Positions 1 through 8,345 of a stretch of DNA of 64,000 bases are shown here, piece by piece. How positions within the stretch are numbered: the stretch's first letter is position 1; each line of letters opens with the position of its first letter. This DNA comes from CAUYXS01 sp965248495 (GTDB lineage Bacteria > Chloroflexota > Dehalococcoidia > Lucifugimonadales > Australimonadaceae): contig CBDFJL010000003.1 in the NCBI GenBank assembly GCA_965248495.1, forward strand, positions 372,001 through 436,000. Direction: 5' to 3'. A program made the translations under genes and the position numbers. The notes below the pieces were generated by a model. It did not search any database. It had not been told where the DNA came from and worked only from the letters and a program-made list of their open reading frames with translations.

Positions 1-1
1 C

Positions 2-678
2 GACTTCAACGGCATCGAGTACAACTACGAGGACTGGCCGGGACCCTCCAAGGCTGCCTTCGGTACGTTCAAGCAGATCGCCCACGCTGGCGACCCCGCC
101 ATCGACTTCACCCTGCCCAGCGTCGACGGCGGCGAGGTCACCCTCTCGGCCCTCAGGGGCAAACCGGTCGTCCTCGAATTCGGCGCCATCACCTGACCGC
201 CCTGCCAGGCGGAGTTTCCGCTCATGGACGCGCTGGCCAGGGAGTACGCGGACGAGGCGCACCACCTGTTCGTCTACACCAGGGAGACGCACCGGAGATA
301 GCCAAACGCGAGGGGCTGCCCTACCTGGCGCTCACGTCCTGCGAAGAGAAGTTCAAGCGCGCCAAGATCATGCGCGACAAGTGGCAGTCGCCGCGGACCA
401 TCCTGGTCGACGCCTTCGACGGTGACGTCCACCGGCTGTACGCCGGCGCCCCGAACCAGAGCTGGGTCATCGACCACACAGGCCACGTGCTGTTCAAGGC
501 GGGCTGGACGCGCGAGGCGGACCTGCGCCCGCAGCTGGAGGTCGCGCTCAACATGCGCGAGATGAAGCGCGAGGGCGTCGGCATCCAGTACTACACCGAG
601 CGCATTACCTACCGCACCGCCGGCCCACGCGGCCAAGCCGTTCCTGAAAGGCCGGGCGCCGAGACAGCGGCCGGGTAG
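2..678 (+). CDS. Deiodinase-like redoxin, 5' partial, probable selenoprotein (TGA at 194-196) with a frameshift near 292
   Basis: The frame is open from the window edge. It reads a redoxin core (GDPAIDFTLPSVDGGEVTLS, then GKPVVLEFGAIT) followed by TGA, then PPCQAEFPLMDALAREYAD. Related AhpC/TSA and deiodinase-like proteins have a Cys or Sec at this position, giving a U-x-x-C redox motif. At about 292 the frame slips by -1: supplying one C in the CC run of positions 292-293 joins the VYTRE stretch to EKFKRAKIMRDKW, then to TILVDAFDGDVHRLYAG and a C-terminal WVIDHTGHVLFKAGW, all typical of deiodinase-like redoxins. The protein probably reduces peroxides or disulfides. Decay into a pseudogene is the alternative. 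The presence of selB in the window and two other TGA-at-Cys genes favours selenocysteine. The N-terminus lies outside the window. Confidence 0.7.
   Translation, partial: LQRHRVQLRGLAGTLQGCLRYVQADRPRWRPRHRLHPAQRRRRRGHPLGPQGQTGRPRIRRHHLTALPGGVSAHGRAGQGVRGRGAPPVRLHQGDAPEIAKREGLPYLALTSCEEKFKRAKIMRDKWQSPRTILVDAFDGDVHRLYAGAPNQSWVIDHTGHVLFKAGWTREADLRPQLEVALNMREMKREGVGIQYYTERITYRTAGPRGQAVPERPGAETAAG
208..222 (+). promoter_or_regulatory. Candidate bacterial SECIS hairpin after the redoxin TGA
   Basis: Bases 208-212 pair with 218-222 (one G-U pair), with loop AGTTT at 213-217. Sixteen bases separate the TGA from the loop, and a G is the second loop base. This agrees with the general bacterial SECIS description: short stem, small loop with an early G, loop about 16-37 bases from the UGA. 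A competing hairpin (197-201 with 208-212) lies too close to the TGA. Small hairpins are frequent in G+C-rich DNA, so this is supporting evidence only. Confidence 0.4.
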
Positions 679-704
679 GCCCCGTCTGCGAGGCAGCCGC
701 GGTG

Positions 705-710
705 TAGAAT
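705..710 (+). promoter_or_regulatory. -10 element of polA (TAGAAT)
   Basis: TAGAAT ends 9 bases before the polA ATG. No Shine-Dalgarno sequence fits between them, so the transcript would be leaderless or nearly so. The same arrangement recurs at argH and def. No clear -35 box is visible. Confidence 0.4.
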
Positions 711-719
711 CGGCCCGCG

Positions 720-3572
720 ATGGCTACCCGGAACACGGCGCAGCAGGGCGAGCTCTTCGCCGACGCGAAGGCCGGCGCGCCGAGCGCAGCCGCGACGTCG
801 GCACCACCCCGGCTCGTGCTGCTCGACGGCCACGCCATGGTCTTCCGCGCCTTCTTCGCCCTCTCCCGAGAGCACCCCATGACGGTCAAGCGCACGGGCG
901 AGCGCGTCGAGGCCGTCTACAGCTTCACATCGACGCTGTTCAAGGCCATCAACGACCTGCAGCCGACCCACTTGGCCATCGCCTTCGACCCGCCCGGTGG
1001 GACCTTCCGCCACGACGACTACGCGGAGTACAAGGCCAACCGGCCCCCGACGCCCGACGAGTTCCACCACCAGCTCGACCGCGTCAAGCAGGTCGTCAAG
1101 GCCATGGGCATGCCGATCTACGAGGTGCCGGGGTACGAGGCGGACGACGTGCTGGGCTCCATCGCCCACCTCAGCGACGAGCAGGGGATCGAGACGGTCA
1201 TCTTCACCGGTGACACCGACACGCTCCAGCTGGTGTCGCCGCACGTCCGTGTACTGATGACGTCGGGCTTCGGCGACCAGCGCACGTACGACGAGGAGGC
1301 AGTCCGCGAGCGTTACGGCGGCCTCGAGCCTCGCCAGCAGATCGACGTGAAGGCGCTCGAAGGCGACCCGTCAGACAACATCCAGGGCGTGCCTGGCGTG
1401 GGCCGCAAGACGGCCATCAAGCTCATCCAGGACTACGGCAGCGTCGAGGGCATCTACGAGCGCATCGACGAAGTCTCCCCACCTCGGATCCAGGGGCTTA
1501 TGCGCGAGCATGAGGGGGCGGCCCGCCAGGGCAAGTACCTGGTCACCATCGTGACCGACATGGCGACCGGCTTCTCCATGGACGACGCGCTCTTCGGCGA
1601 CTACCGGCGAGACGACCTCGTCGCCATCTTCCGCGACCTCGAATTCGGCTCGCTGGTCGAGCGCATCCCCGTGCTTGGCAACGGCGGCACGCCACCACCG
1701 GCGCCCTCGTCGTCAGCCCCCGCCCCGACGGAGCAGGCGGCGCTGGTCGGCGCGCCCGACACCGCCACGACGGTCGTCGACACCCCCGTCGGGCTCCAGG
1801 CGTTGCTCGACGCAATAGCCGGCGCGGGTGTCGTATCGATCGCCACCGAGTCGAGCATGGGCAACCCCATGGAAGCGGACCTCGCGGGAGTCGAGCTTTC
1901 CACCAAGCCGGGTCTCGCCTACTACCTGCCGCTGGGCCACGCCGAAGGCACCCAGCTCCCGATCGAAGAGGCGCTCGGCCGTCTGCTGCCGCTACTCAAC
2001 GCCCCGACCGTGAGGCTGGTCGGACACAACATCAATCACGACCTGACGCTGCTCTCCCGCTACGGCCCCACCCCGAGGTCGGTGCGGGTCGCCTTCGATA
2101 CGGTGATCGGGGCGCACCTCCTCGGCGAGCGCTCTCTGGGACTGAAGCAGCTGACGCTGGCCCGGCTGGGGTACGAGATGAGGGCCGTCGCGGAGCTCAC
2201 CGGCACTGGGCGCAAGCTGGTGCCGCTCAACCAGCTGCCCATCGCCGACGTTGCCGTCTACGCCGGCGCCAAGGCCGACATGGCGCTGCGTCTCAAAGAG
2301 CTCTTCGAGGGCGAGCTGGACGAACGCAGCCTGGCCGTGGCCTCCGACGTCGAGCTCCCGCTGGTCCCGGTCATCGTGCAGATGCAAGTCGATGGCATTG
2401 CGCTGGACACGAGTGTCCTTGAAGAGCTCGACGAAGAGCTGCGCGGCGCCATCGCGCTCGCTGAGGCCGCCGTCTACGGCGACGTGGGCCACGAGTTCAA
2501 CATCGGCTCACCGCAGCAGCTATCCGACATCCTGTTCAAGGAGCTGCACCTGCCCCCCGGTAAGCGGACCCAGACCGGCTACTCCACCGACGCGAGCACG
2601 CTGGAGGCTTTGGCCGAGGTCCACCCGGTCATCGATCACATCCTTGAGTACCGCGAGCTGACCAAGCTCAAGTCCACCTACGTGGACGCGCTGCCGCAGC
2701 AGGTGAACCCACGGACCCACCGCATCCATACCACCTTCAACCAGACGGGCGCGGCCACGGGACGGCTGGCCAGTAACGACCCCAACCTCCAGAACATCCC
2801 GGTGCGCACCGGGCTCGGTAGGCGCGTGCGCAAGGCCTTCGTAGCCGAGCAGCGCCCCGAGTGGATCTTGCTGGCCGCTGACTACTCGCAGGTCGAGCTG
2901 CGGGTACTCGCCCACCTGTCGGGAGACCGGGCGCTCATCGAAGCGTTCGAGCGCGGCGAGGACATCCACACCTCCACCGCATCGCTGGTCTACCGAGTGC
3001 CGCTCGATCAGGTCACCAGCGACATGCGCCGGCTGGCCAAGGTCATGAACTTCGGCGTCATCTACGGGCTCAGCGCCTTCGGCATCGCCAACCAGACTGA
3101 GCTGACCATGGAGGAGGGGACGCAGTTCATCGACACCTACCTGGGCACCTACCCGCGGGTGAAGGAGTACCTGGAGGAGACCATCCACAGGGCAAGAGAG
3201 ATGGGATACGTCGAGACGATGATCGGCCGTCGACGCTACGTCCCCGAGATCACCTCGTCGAACAGGAACCTGCGACTGGCAACGGAGCGAATCGCTGTGA
3301 ACATGCCGGTCCAGGGCAGCGCGGCGGACATCATCAAGGTGGCGATGATCGACGTCGCGGCGCGCCTCGACGTCGAAGGCTTGCGCGCGAAGATGCTCTT
3401 GCAGGTGCATGACGAGCTGGTCTTCGAGCTACCAGTGAAAGAGCAGGCGCGGCTCCAGGCGCTTCTGGAGGAGATCATGCCGGCGGCGCTGGACCTCATC
3501 GTTCCCCTCAAGATCGACGTCAAAACGGGGCCGTCGTGGGGGGACATGGAAGTGGTGGCCGGACCCTCGTAG
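720..3572 (+). CDS. polA: DNA polymerase I
   Basis: A 950-residue family A polymerase for Okazaki-fragment maturation and repair synthesis. The N-terminal 300 residues form the 5'-3' exonuclease/FEN domain, beginning LVLLDGHAMVFRAFFA. Polymerase motifs are intact: A, DYSQVELRVLAHLSGD near residue 720; B, RRLAKVMNFGVIYG near 769; C, QVHDELVFE near 894. The middle 3'-5' exonuclease domain looks inactive. Where E. coli has the metal-binding D-x-E, this protein has ATE near residue 373, and the third exonuclease motif reads YAGAKAD. The enzyme is therefore probably not proofreading, as in Taq-type polymerases. A linker rich in Pro, Ala and Ser separates the exonuclease and middle domains. The ATG start follows a -10 box by 9 bases. 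Confidence 0.98.
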   Translation: MATRNTAQQGELFADAKAGAPSAAATSAPPRLVLLDGHAMVFRAFFALSREHPMTVKRTGERVEAVYSFTSTLFKAINDLQPTHLAIAFDPPGGTFRHDDYAEYKANRPPTPDEFHHQLDRVKQVVKAMGMPIYEVPGYEADDVLGSIAHLSDEQGIETVIFTGDTDTLQLVSPHVRVLMTSGFGDQRTYDEEAVRERYGGLEPRQQIDVKALEGDPSDNIQGVPGVGRKTAIKLIQDYGSVEGIYERIDEVSPPRIQGLMREHEGAARQGKYLVTIVTDMATGFSMDDALFGDYRRDDLVAIFRDLEFGSLVERIPVLGNGGTPPPAPSSSAPAPTEQAALVGAPDTATTVVDTPVGLQALLDAIAGAGVVSIATESSMGNPMEADLAGVELSTKPGLAYYLPLGHAEGTQLPIEEALGRLLPLLNAPTVRLVGHNINHDLTLLSRYGPTPRSVRVAFDTVIGAHLLGERSLGLKQLTLARLGYEMRAVAELTGTGRKLVPLNQLPIADVAVYAGAKADMALRLKELFEGELDERSLAVASDVELPLVPVIVQMQVDGIALDTSVLEELDEELRGAIALAEAAVYGDVGHEFNIGSPQQLSDILFKELHLPPGKRTQTGYSTDASTLEALAEVHPVIDHILEYRELTKLKSTYVDALPQQVNPRTHRIHTTFNQTGAATGRLASNDPNLQNIPVRTGLGRRVRKAFVAEQRPEWILLAADYSQVELRVLAHLSGDRALIEAFERGEDIHTSTASLVYRVPLDQVTSDMRRLAKVMNFGVIYGLSAFGIANQTELTMEEGTQFIDTYLGTYPRVKEYLEETIHRAREMGYVETMIGRRRYVPEITSSNRNLRLATERIAVNMPVQGSAADIIKVAMIDVAARLDVEGLRAKMLLQVHDELVFELPVKEQARLQALLEEIMPAALDLIVPLKIDVKTGPSWGDMEVVAGPS

Positions 3573-3620
3573 CGCGTCATCAACAACCGGTCGAAGCACA
3601 TTCCCGGCAGGAAGAACCTC

Positions 3621-4034
3621 ATGTCAGTCACCTACGAGCAGGCATCGACGGTGATGAGCGCGTGCATGGCCAAGGCGCAAGAGTTGGGCATCGCGGTGTC
3701 CATCTGCATCCTGGATGAGCAGGCTCATCCGGTCTTGCTGGCACGGATGACCGGTACCCGTCGCGGCACCACCTCGTGGGCGGCGCTGGGCAAGACCATG
3801 GTGGCGTCGGTCTGGGGTGCGCCGAGCGAGGAGATCAGCCAGCGAGTGCCGGAGCAGGCGCGCGAACACGCCCAGGCGATGTACGGGCACCGCTTCGTGT
3901 TCCTGCCCGGCGCGTTCCCGCTGAAGGAAGGCGACGCGGTCGTTGGTACCGTCGGTGCGAGCGGGGCCGCGGGCGGTCTCGACGGGCAGGTCTCCGAGGC
4001 CGGTGTCGCGGCCTTCGATGCCCTGGTGGGGTAA
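3621..4034 (+). CDS. GlcG/HbpS family (DUF336) protein
   Basis: A 137-residue single-domain protein with the GlcG/HbpS fold signature: an N-terminal helix (SVTYEQASTVMSACMAKAQELG), then a strand with AVSICILDEQAHPVLLARM, a central GKT near residue 60, and a glycine-rich end (GTVGASGAAGG). Family members include a haem-binding stress protein (HbpS) and proteins of unknown role next to glycolate and diol metabolism genes. The exact function here is unknown. AGGA lies 9 bases before the ATG. It follows polA by 48 bases. Confidence 0.85.
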   Translation: MSVTYEQASTVMSACMAKAQELGIAVSICILDEQAHPVLLARMTGTRRGTTSWAALGKTMVASVWGAPSEEISQRVPEQAREHAQAMYGHRFVFLPGAFPLKEGDAVVGTVGASGAAGGLDGQVSEAGVAAFDALVG

Positions 4035-4132
4035 GCCCCTGCACCCTGTCATCTCAAGCACCACGCTGTAGCCATGGACACGTGGCGTTTCTGTCACTCA
4101 GTCCACGAACGAAATCAGATGAGGCTGGCTTA

Positions 4133-4456
4133 ATGAACCTGATAAACCGCGAAGAGCTAAAAGAGAAGCTGGACCGGAAGGACGATTTCAAGCTGGTGAT
4201 GGTGCTGGGAGAATGGGGCTATCGCGCTAAGCACATCCCCGGCTCGTTGAACCTGTCCTCTCTCGACCAAGTCCCCGAAATGCTCGACCCAAAGGACGAG
4301 ATCGTCGTCTACTGAACAGGCGTTGCTTGCCCTGCGTCGCAGGTTGCATACCAACGTCTCACCGCGGCCGGCTATACCAACATTCGCCGCTACGCAGGTG
4401 GCCTGGAGGACTGGGAAGCAGCCAGCCTCCCGCTTGAGGGTGAGATGGCCCGCTGA
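4133..4456 (+). CDS. Single-domain rhodanese, probable selenoprotein with Sec61 at the catalytic position
   Basis: Read through the TGA at 4313-4315 this is a complete 107-residue rhodanese. The N-terminal half has MNLINREELKEKL and the family landmark AKHIPGSLNLSS. The active-site loop is IVVY-U-TGVACPAS, with U where family members have the persulfide-forming Cys; Cys66 follows five residues later. The C-terminal half has AAGYTNIRRYAGGLEDWEAA, the standard rhodanese ending. The natural stop is TGA at 4454-4456. Stopping at residue 60 would remove the active site, and the downstream part would have no start. GAGG stands 8 bases before the ATG. The likely role is sulfur or selenium transfer in the cytoplasm. 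It ends 5 bases from the convergent transporter gene. The alternative is a recent nonsense mutation of TGC. Confidence 0.8.
4331..4343 (+). promoter_or_regulatory. Candidate bacterial SECIS hairpin after the rhodanese TGA
   Basis: A perfect 5-base-pair stem (CCTGC with GCAGG) closes a three-base loop GTC. Twenty bases lie between the TGA and the loop, and the first loop base is G. Stem length, loop size and distance are identical to the hairpin after the other rhodanese TGA at 30420-30422. Confidence 0.5.
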
Positions 4457-4461
4457 CGTAC

Positions 4462-6084
4462 TCACGTCGAGGGTTGCGGAACGCGTCCGACGGCAGCCTC
4501 GCGTCCGCGCAGCGAAACAAACCCGATCGCCGATGCTATCGCGGCCATGCCTGCAGCGACGATCATGCTGATGCGGAAGCCCCGGATGAAGGAGTCGTCT
4601 ATTGCCTGGGCGACCAACCCCTCCAACCGAGGAGACAGCCCCTCGGGCGTCCTGGCCCCCGCAAGGTTGACGCGCTCATCCTCAAGCTGCGCGACAACCG
4701 CAGCGGGAGCGTCGATCTCTTGTAGGCGTTCGTCGAGCCCCGAATTGAACGCACCGACGACGATGACGCCCATGACCGCGAGGCCAATCAGTCCCGCCGT
4801 GCGTGAGATCGCGTTGTTGATACCGGAGGCGACGCCCGCGTGCTGGTCTCCCACTGACCCCATCACGACGGTCGACAGCGGTGAAACGCTGACCGCCATG
4901 CCCAGCCCGAGGATGAGAGACGCCGGGAAGATGGTCGACCAATAGGAGGCGTCGGTTCCGGGCACAGCAAGGAGTAAGAATCCCACGGCGACCAGCAGTG
5001 GGCCCACGGTGAGCGGGAGGCGGGGGCCAATCCGGGTCGCCAGCGAGCCGGCCCAACGCGACAGCACGCCTACCATGAGGATGATGGGGAGGAAGGCCGC
5101 GCCCGCTGCAACCGGCGTGTACCCCTGGACCTGCACCAGGTTGAACGGGAGGTAAAAGAGCGCTCCCCCGAAGGCGCCATACAGGAGGAAGGTGAGGGAG
5201 TTGGCACCACTGAAGGATGCTGACCGAAAGAGGTTCAGCGGCATCATGGGCGCTCGGCCCCGGGACTCAGCGAGCAGGAATAGGCCGAGTGCACCGAGCC
5301 CTCCGGCGACCGTACCGATGACCACAGGGTGTCCGAGCCCTAGCTCGGCGGACTCGATCAGGCCAAAGACCAACAGCCCGAGGCCAAGCGCGCCAAACAG
5401 AGTCCCGGGGATATCGAATCCCCCCGTCGCATCAGGGTCTCGGCTCTCATCAACGTAGACGAACAGCATGAAGAGCACGATGGCAGCGACCGGGATGTTG
5501 ATGAAAAAGACCCATCGCCACGAGAACTCGACGAGCCACCCCCCAAGCACCGGACCGAGCGACGCGGTGATCGCCGTCGCCCCCGCCCACGTGCCGATTG
5601 CCGCACCACGGTCTTCCTGGCTGAACGAGGCGCCAATGATCGCCAGACTTCCAGGCACCAGCAACGCCCCTCCGACTCCTTGCAAGGCTCGGGCGAGGAT
5701 GAGCTGCAAGGCGTCAGGGGCGACCCCCGCCCAGATCGAGCCGACCGCGAAGATGCCTATGCCCCAGGCGAAAACGCGGCGCCGCCCCAAGCGGTCGCCC
5801 ATGGCGCCACCGACGAGTAGCAACGCAGCGAGAAACAGTGCGTAAGACTCGACAACCCACTGCATCTGCGAGGCGGTGCCCCCCAGCTCGCTCTGGAGCA
5901 CTGGGAGCGCCACGTTCACCGCGGTACCGTCGATGAAGGCCATGCTGGACCCGAGAATGGTCGCAGCCAATACCCACTTGCGGCGGCTGGCCTCACACGG
6001 GGTCGGTCCAGCGATGTCCAAGACCACACCCACGTCGCACGGCGGTCTCGCAAAGATCGTCACGTACCCGCCTCCTCGCGCCAT
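4462..6084 (-). CDS. MFS multidrug exporter, DHA2 (14-helix) family
   Basis: A 540-residue inner-membrane proton-driven drug exporter of the EmrB/QacA type. The DHA2 signature is clear: the helix-1 stretch LGSSMAFIDGTAVNVALPVL, then the loop motif GDRLGRRRVF, and the motif C-like ITASLGPVLGGWL. There are about 14 hydrophobic segments, ending near residue 525. The first 30 residues are not hydrophobic, so a later start is possible. It is convergent with the small rhodanese, with 5 bases between the stops. The substrate cannot be told from the sequence. Confidence 0.92.
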   Translation of the reverse strand: MARGGGYVTIFARPPCDVGVVLDIAGPTPCEASRRKWVLAATILGSSMAFIDGTAVNVALPVLQSELGGTASQMQWVVESYALFLAALLLVGGAMGDRLGRRRVFAWGIGIFAVGSIWAGVAPDALQLILARALQGVGGALLVPGSLAIIGASFSQEDRGAAIGTWAGATAITASLGPVLGGWLVEFSWRWVFFINIPVAAIVLFMLFVYVDESRDPDATGGFDIPGTLFGALGLGLLVFGLIESAELGLGHPVVIGTVAGGLGALGLFLLAESRGRAPMMPLNLFRSASFSGANSLTFLLYGAFGGALFYLPFNLVQVQGYTPVAAGAAFLPIILMVGVLSRWAGSLATRIGPRLPLTVGPLLVAVGFLLLAVPGTDASYWSTIFPASLILGLGMAVSVSPLSTVVMGSVGDQHAGVASGINNAISRTAGLIGLAVMGVIVVGAFNSGLDERLQEIDAPAAVVAQLEDERVNLAGARTPEGLSPRLEGLVAQAIDDSFIRGFRISMIVAAGMAAIASAIGFVSLRGREAAVGRVPQPST

Positions 6085-6368
6085 CTCTGATCCAACACGG
6101 GCTTAGCCTCAAAACTCTCGTTTGGCCGGTCTCCTAGGGGAGTGCAGAGGGGGTACCCCCGCTTTAGCTCTTTATTACCCCTTCCTGGCCAGGCCTGTCC
6201 TGAGTCCGCCGAAGGGAAGGGGTAGGGGGATGGTCGAAGGGATGGCGTACATATCAAAACCTGACGAGCCGAAAGCCTGTCCTGAGCGAAGCATGTCCTG
6301 AGCCCCGTCGAAGGGCCGCAGGGACCGATTTTGAGGCAAAGCCCCCAACGCCCACGGAGCCGTGGCCC
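6085..6368. repeat. Intergenic block of dispersed repeats, one nested in another
   Basis: No gene is seen. Bases 6156-6239 match 28598-28659 (TAGCTCTTTATT, then CCCCTTCCTGGCCAGG and GGGGTAGGGGGATGGTCG), but this copy carries about 23 extra bases at 6194-6216. The insert resembles the CTGTCCTGAG-type repeat found again at 6278-6316. The block lies downstream of the hypothetical gene at 6369-7154 and upstream of the exporter. Confidence 0.7.
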
Positions 6369-7154
6369 CTAGCCAACGCCCGGTGCCTCTCCGCCTGCCG
6401 ATTCGATCTGGCGCTCTAGGTCCTCAACGACGGGGAAGTCCTGGTCCAGAAGCCGGTAGCAGCGCTCCACTAGCAGCCGAGCCATGGACTCGCCCGTCGG
6501 CGTCATGTCCCGCGCGGCCAGCCGCACGCGGCCAACCCAGAAGTGATCGGGGAGCAAGCCCTCCAGCGCCATCATCGCCGTGTCGGACTCGCTGGCCAGG
6601 GCTTCGTCGCTATGGTCCGTCGCGAAGCGCAGCGTCCCCACAAGCTTGGCCAATTCGGCGACGCGGTCGCGCTCGTTGAGCAGCTCGAACAGCACGCGAT
6701 GCACGTCGGACGATGCCACAGCGTCGGCCTGCCGGTCCGCCTCCGCCACGGCGATGGTGGGGGTCGCCTCAACGCCGGCCCGGTACATGGCGCTGTACTC
6801 CTGGACGGCTTCCGCCGTGGCCAGCATGGCCGCGCCGACGTCGTCGACCGAGAGGTCGCCACCGGCGATGAGGTCGTCGCCGCGAAGCCGAGCCAGCCGC
6901 TCGAGCGCCTGCACCTGCACCTCCTCGGGCATGGGCGGCGCGGCGAAGGCGCCGAGCCCTTCACCCATCGCCTCGCCCGCCAAGCCGCCAAGCTGGGCGG
7001 CCATGAGCGGCGGTAGGTACTTGCCGACGTCCATCTTGATGGGCAGCACCAACACGTACGTACCCACGAAGCGGTTGCCGTCGCGATCGCGGAAGTAGAG
7101 CAGCGCGTGGCCGCGTGGCGCCGCCGGGTCGCCTATGTCGAATGTCAGAGTCAT
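6369..7154 (-). CDS. Conserved hypothetical protein
   Basis: A 261-residue protein that I do not recognise. It starts MTLTFDIGDPAAPRGHALLYF, followed by a strand-rich N-terminal part (DGNRFVGTYVLVLPIKMD) and a long helical remainder rich in Ala, Glu and Leu. It has no signal peptide, membrane segment or cysteine cluster. The open frame extends 96 codons further upstream, but the ATG at 7154 is preferred because a perfect TATAAT stands 6 bases before it. It is divergent from the antiporter operon. Confidence 0.65.
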   Translation of the reverse strand: MTLTFDIGDPAAPRGHALLYFRDRDGNRFVGTYVLVLPIKMDVGKYLPPLMAAQLGGLAGEAMGEGLGAFAAPPMPEEVQVQALERLARLRGDDLIAGGDLSVDDVGAAMLATAEAVQEYSAMYRAGVEATPTIAVAEADRQADAVASSDVHRVLFELLNERDRVAELAKLVGTLRFATDHSDEALASESDTAMMALEGLLPDHFWVGRVRLAARDMTPTGESMARLLVERCYRLLDQDFPVVEDLERQIESAGGEAPGVG

Positions 7155-7160
7155 ACGCGC

Positions 7161-7166
7161 ATTATA
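7161..7166 (-). promoter_or_regulatory. -10 element (TATAAT) 6 bases before the start of the 6369-7154 gene
   Basis: The minus strand reads TATAAT-gcgcgt-ATG, so transcription would start at or next to the start codon. The same 6-base gap occurs at hemW, selB, the large lipoprotein, the herA partner and the second MFS gene. Confidence 0.5.
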
Positions 7167-7244
7167 CGAAGGAGCAGCCACCAACCTTTGAACCATCGCT
7201 GACGGCGGGCATAATACCCGCGAATTCGTTAGGGAGTTCCGCGG

Positions 7245-7463
7245 ATGCCAAAGCAGGTCCAGAGGAGTCTCACGGTCGCTGCTCCCGTCGAGCGTGCGTG
7301 GGAAGCCGCCGTCGACCTTCCCGGTCGTGCCGCCCGCTCGGAGCGCGTGGGCAGTGCCGGTGCCCTGCTGAGCCGCTTCATGCGCAGGGGCTTCGAGCGC
7401 GACGTCGACGTCACGAAGGACCCGGCGGCCATCAAGTCGCAAGCGGAGAGCGCACGTGGCTGA
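7245..7463 (+). CDS. Small hypothetical protein at the head of the antiporter operon
   Basis: A 72-residue basic, soluble ORF (MPKQVQRSLTVAAPVERAWE at the start). Its stop overlaps the GTG of mnhE by 8 bases, the tight coupling seen throughout this operon, which is the main reason to believe it. A CATAAT box lies at 7210-7215. There is no recognisable domain or membrane segment. It could also be a non-coding leader. Confidence 0.4.
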   Translation: MPKQVQRSLTVAAPVERAWEAAVDLPGRAARSERVGSAGALLSRFMRRGFERDVDVTKDPAAIKSQAESARG

Positions 7464-8070
7464 CCAGCAGCCCGAGACTCACCCCGAACTCCGAGGCTGG
7501 CAACGGCCGGCAATCCGCAGGACGGCGCAGGCGGCCCTGCTCTTCGGGCTATGGGTCTCGCTCTCCGGCAAGATGGACGCGCTCTTCCTCACGGCCGGGG
7601 CCATCTCCACGGCCGTGGTCATGTTGATTACGGAGCTCGTGTTCCGCCGAAACGAGGCGGCCGGCTTCGAGATGGCGCCCAGCGGCTTCGTATGGCTGGC
7701 AAAGACACTGGTCAAATTCGTGGCGGGGATTCCGCTGATGGCGATCCAGATCGCCCTCGCCAACATCGCGGTCGCACGGATGGTGCTAGCACCGCGCCTG
7801 ACCATCGATCCGTCGCTCATCGAGTTCCCCTCGCCGCTCACCACCGAGGGGGCCAACGCACTGCTTGCGCAGTCCATCACGCTGACCCCTGGCACCGTGA
7901 CCGTTGACATGTCGCTCCATCGCTTCTTGGTGCACTGCGTCTCGAACGAGTCGCGGCGCGGCATCGAGGAGGCGGTGCTGATGCGCCGGGTCGCCCGCGT
8001 CTTCGGCGAGCCGGAGCCAGCGCTACCGGTGTGCCGCGACATCGAGACGCCCGAGGAGGTGAGCTGGTGA
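7456..8070 (+). CDS. mnhE: Mrp/Mnh Na+/H+ antiporter subunit E
   Basis: A 204-residue membrane subunit of the Mrp complex. Two N-terminal hydrophobic segments (LLFGLWVSLSGKMD, then AGAISTAVVMLITELVF) and a third near residue 85 precede the conserved end, which includes LLAQSITLTPGTVTVD and HRFLVHCV, the hallmark of MnhE. The GTG start lies inside the end of the small ORF before it, and the stop overlaps the GTG of mnhF. Confidence 0.95.
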   Translation: MADQQPETHPELRGWQRPAIRRTAQAALLFGLWVSLSGKMDALFLTAGAISTAVVMLITELVFRRNEAAGFEMAPSGFVWLAKTLVKFVAGIPLMAIQIALANIAVARMVLAPRLTIDPSLIEFPSPLTTEGANALLAQSITLTPGTVTVDMSLHRFLVHCVSNESRRGIEEAVLMRRVARVFGEPEPALPVCRDIETPEEVSW

Positions 8071-8345
8071 ACGACGTCTTCGTCGCGATGGCCAGCGTGA
8101 TCCTCCTCGTCAGCACGTTGGACCTGGTCCGGCTCGCGGTGGGCCGTTCGCTGTACGACCGGCTGTTGGCAGCGGGCGTCGTCGGGACCAATTCCATCGT
8201 CCTGCTCGCGGTGATCGGGTTCATCTTCGAGCGGCCCTCGCTGTTCGTGGACCTGGCGCTCACCTACGCGCTGTTGAACTTCATCGGCATCGTGGCGGTC
8301 GCCAAGTATCTTGAGCGCGAGGCGGAGGGGGGGACTCGCGGATGA
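8067..8345 (+). CDS. mnhF: Mrp/Mnh antiporter subunit F
   Basis: A 92-residue protein with three hydrophobic helices. It contains LDLVRLAVGRSLYDRLLAAGVVGTN, corresponding to the conserved R-x-x-x-G-P/S-x-x-x-D-R-x-x-A motif of MnhF. The GTG start at 8067 overlaps the mnhE stop by 4 bases (GTGA). The open frame begins further upstream, but those codons lie within mnhE. Confidence 0.93.
   Translation: MNDVFVAMASVILLVSTLDLVRLAVGRSLYDRLLAAGVVGTNSIVLLAVIGFIFERPSLFVDLALTYALLNFIGIVAVAKYLEREAEGGTRG

Noticed and set aside
197..212. Hairpin CCGCC/GGCGG directly after the redoxin TGA as the SECIS
   Set aside because: Its loop begins only 5 bases after the TGA, too near for known bacterial SECIS elements.
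194..4315. TGA reassigned to tryptophan or glycine in this genome
   Set aside because: TGA ends several well-recognised genes at their normal length (for example the mnhE, mnhF and mnhG junctions), and the in-frame TGAs fall only at Cys positions.
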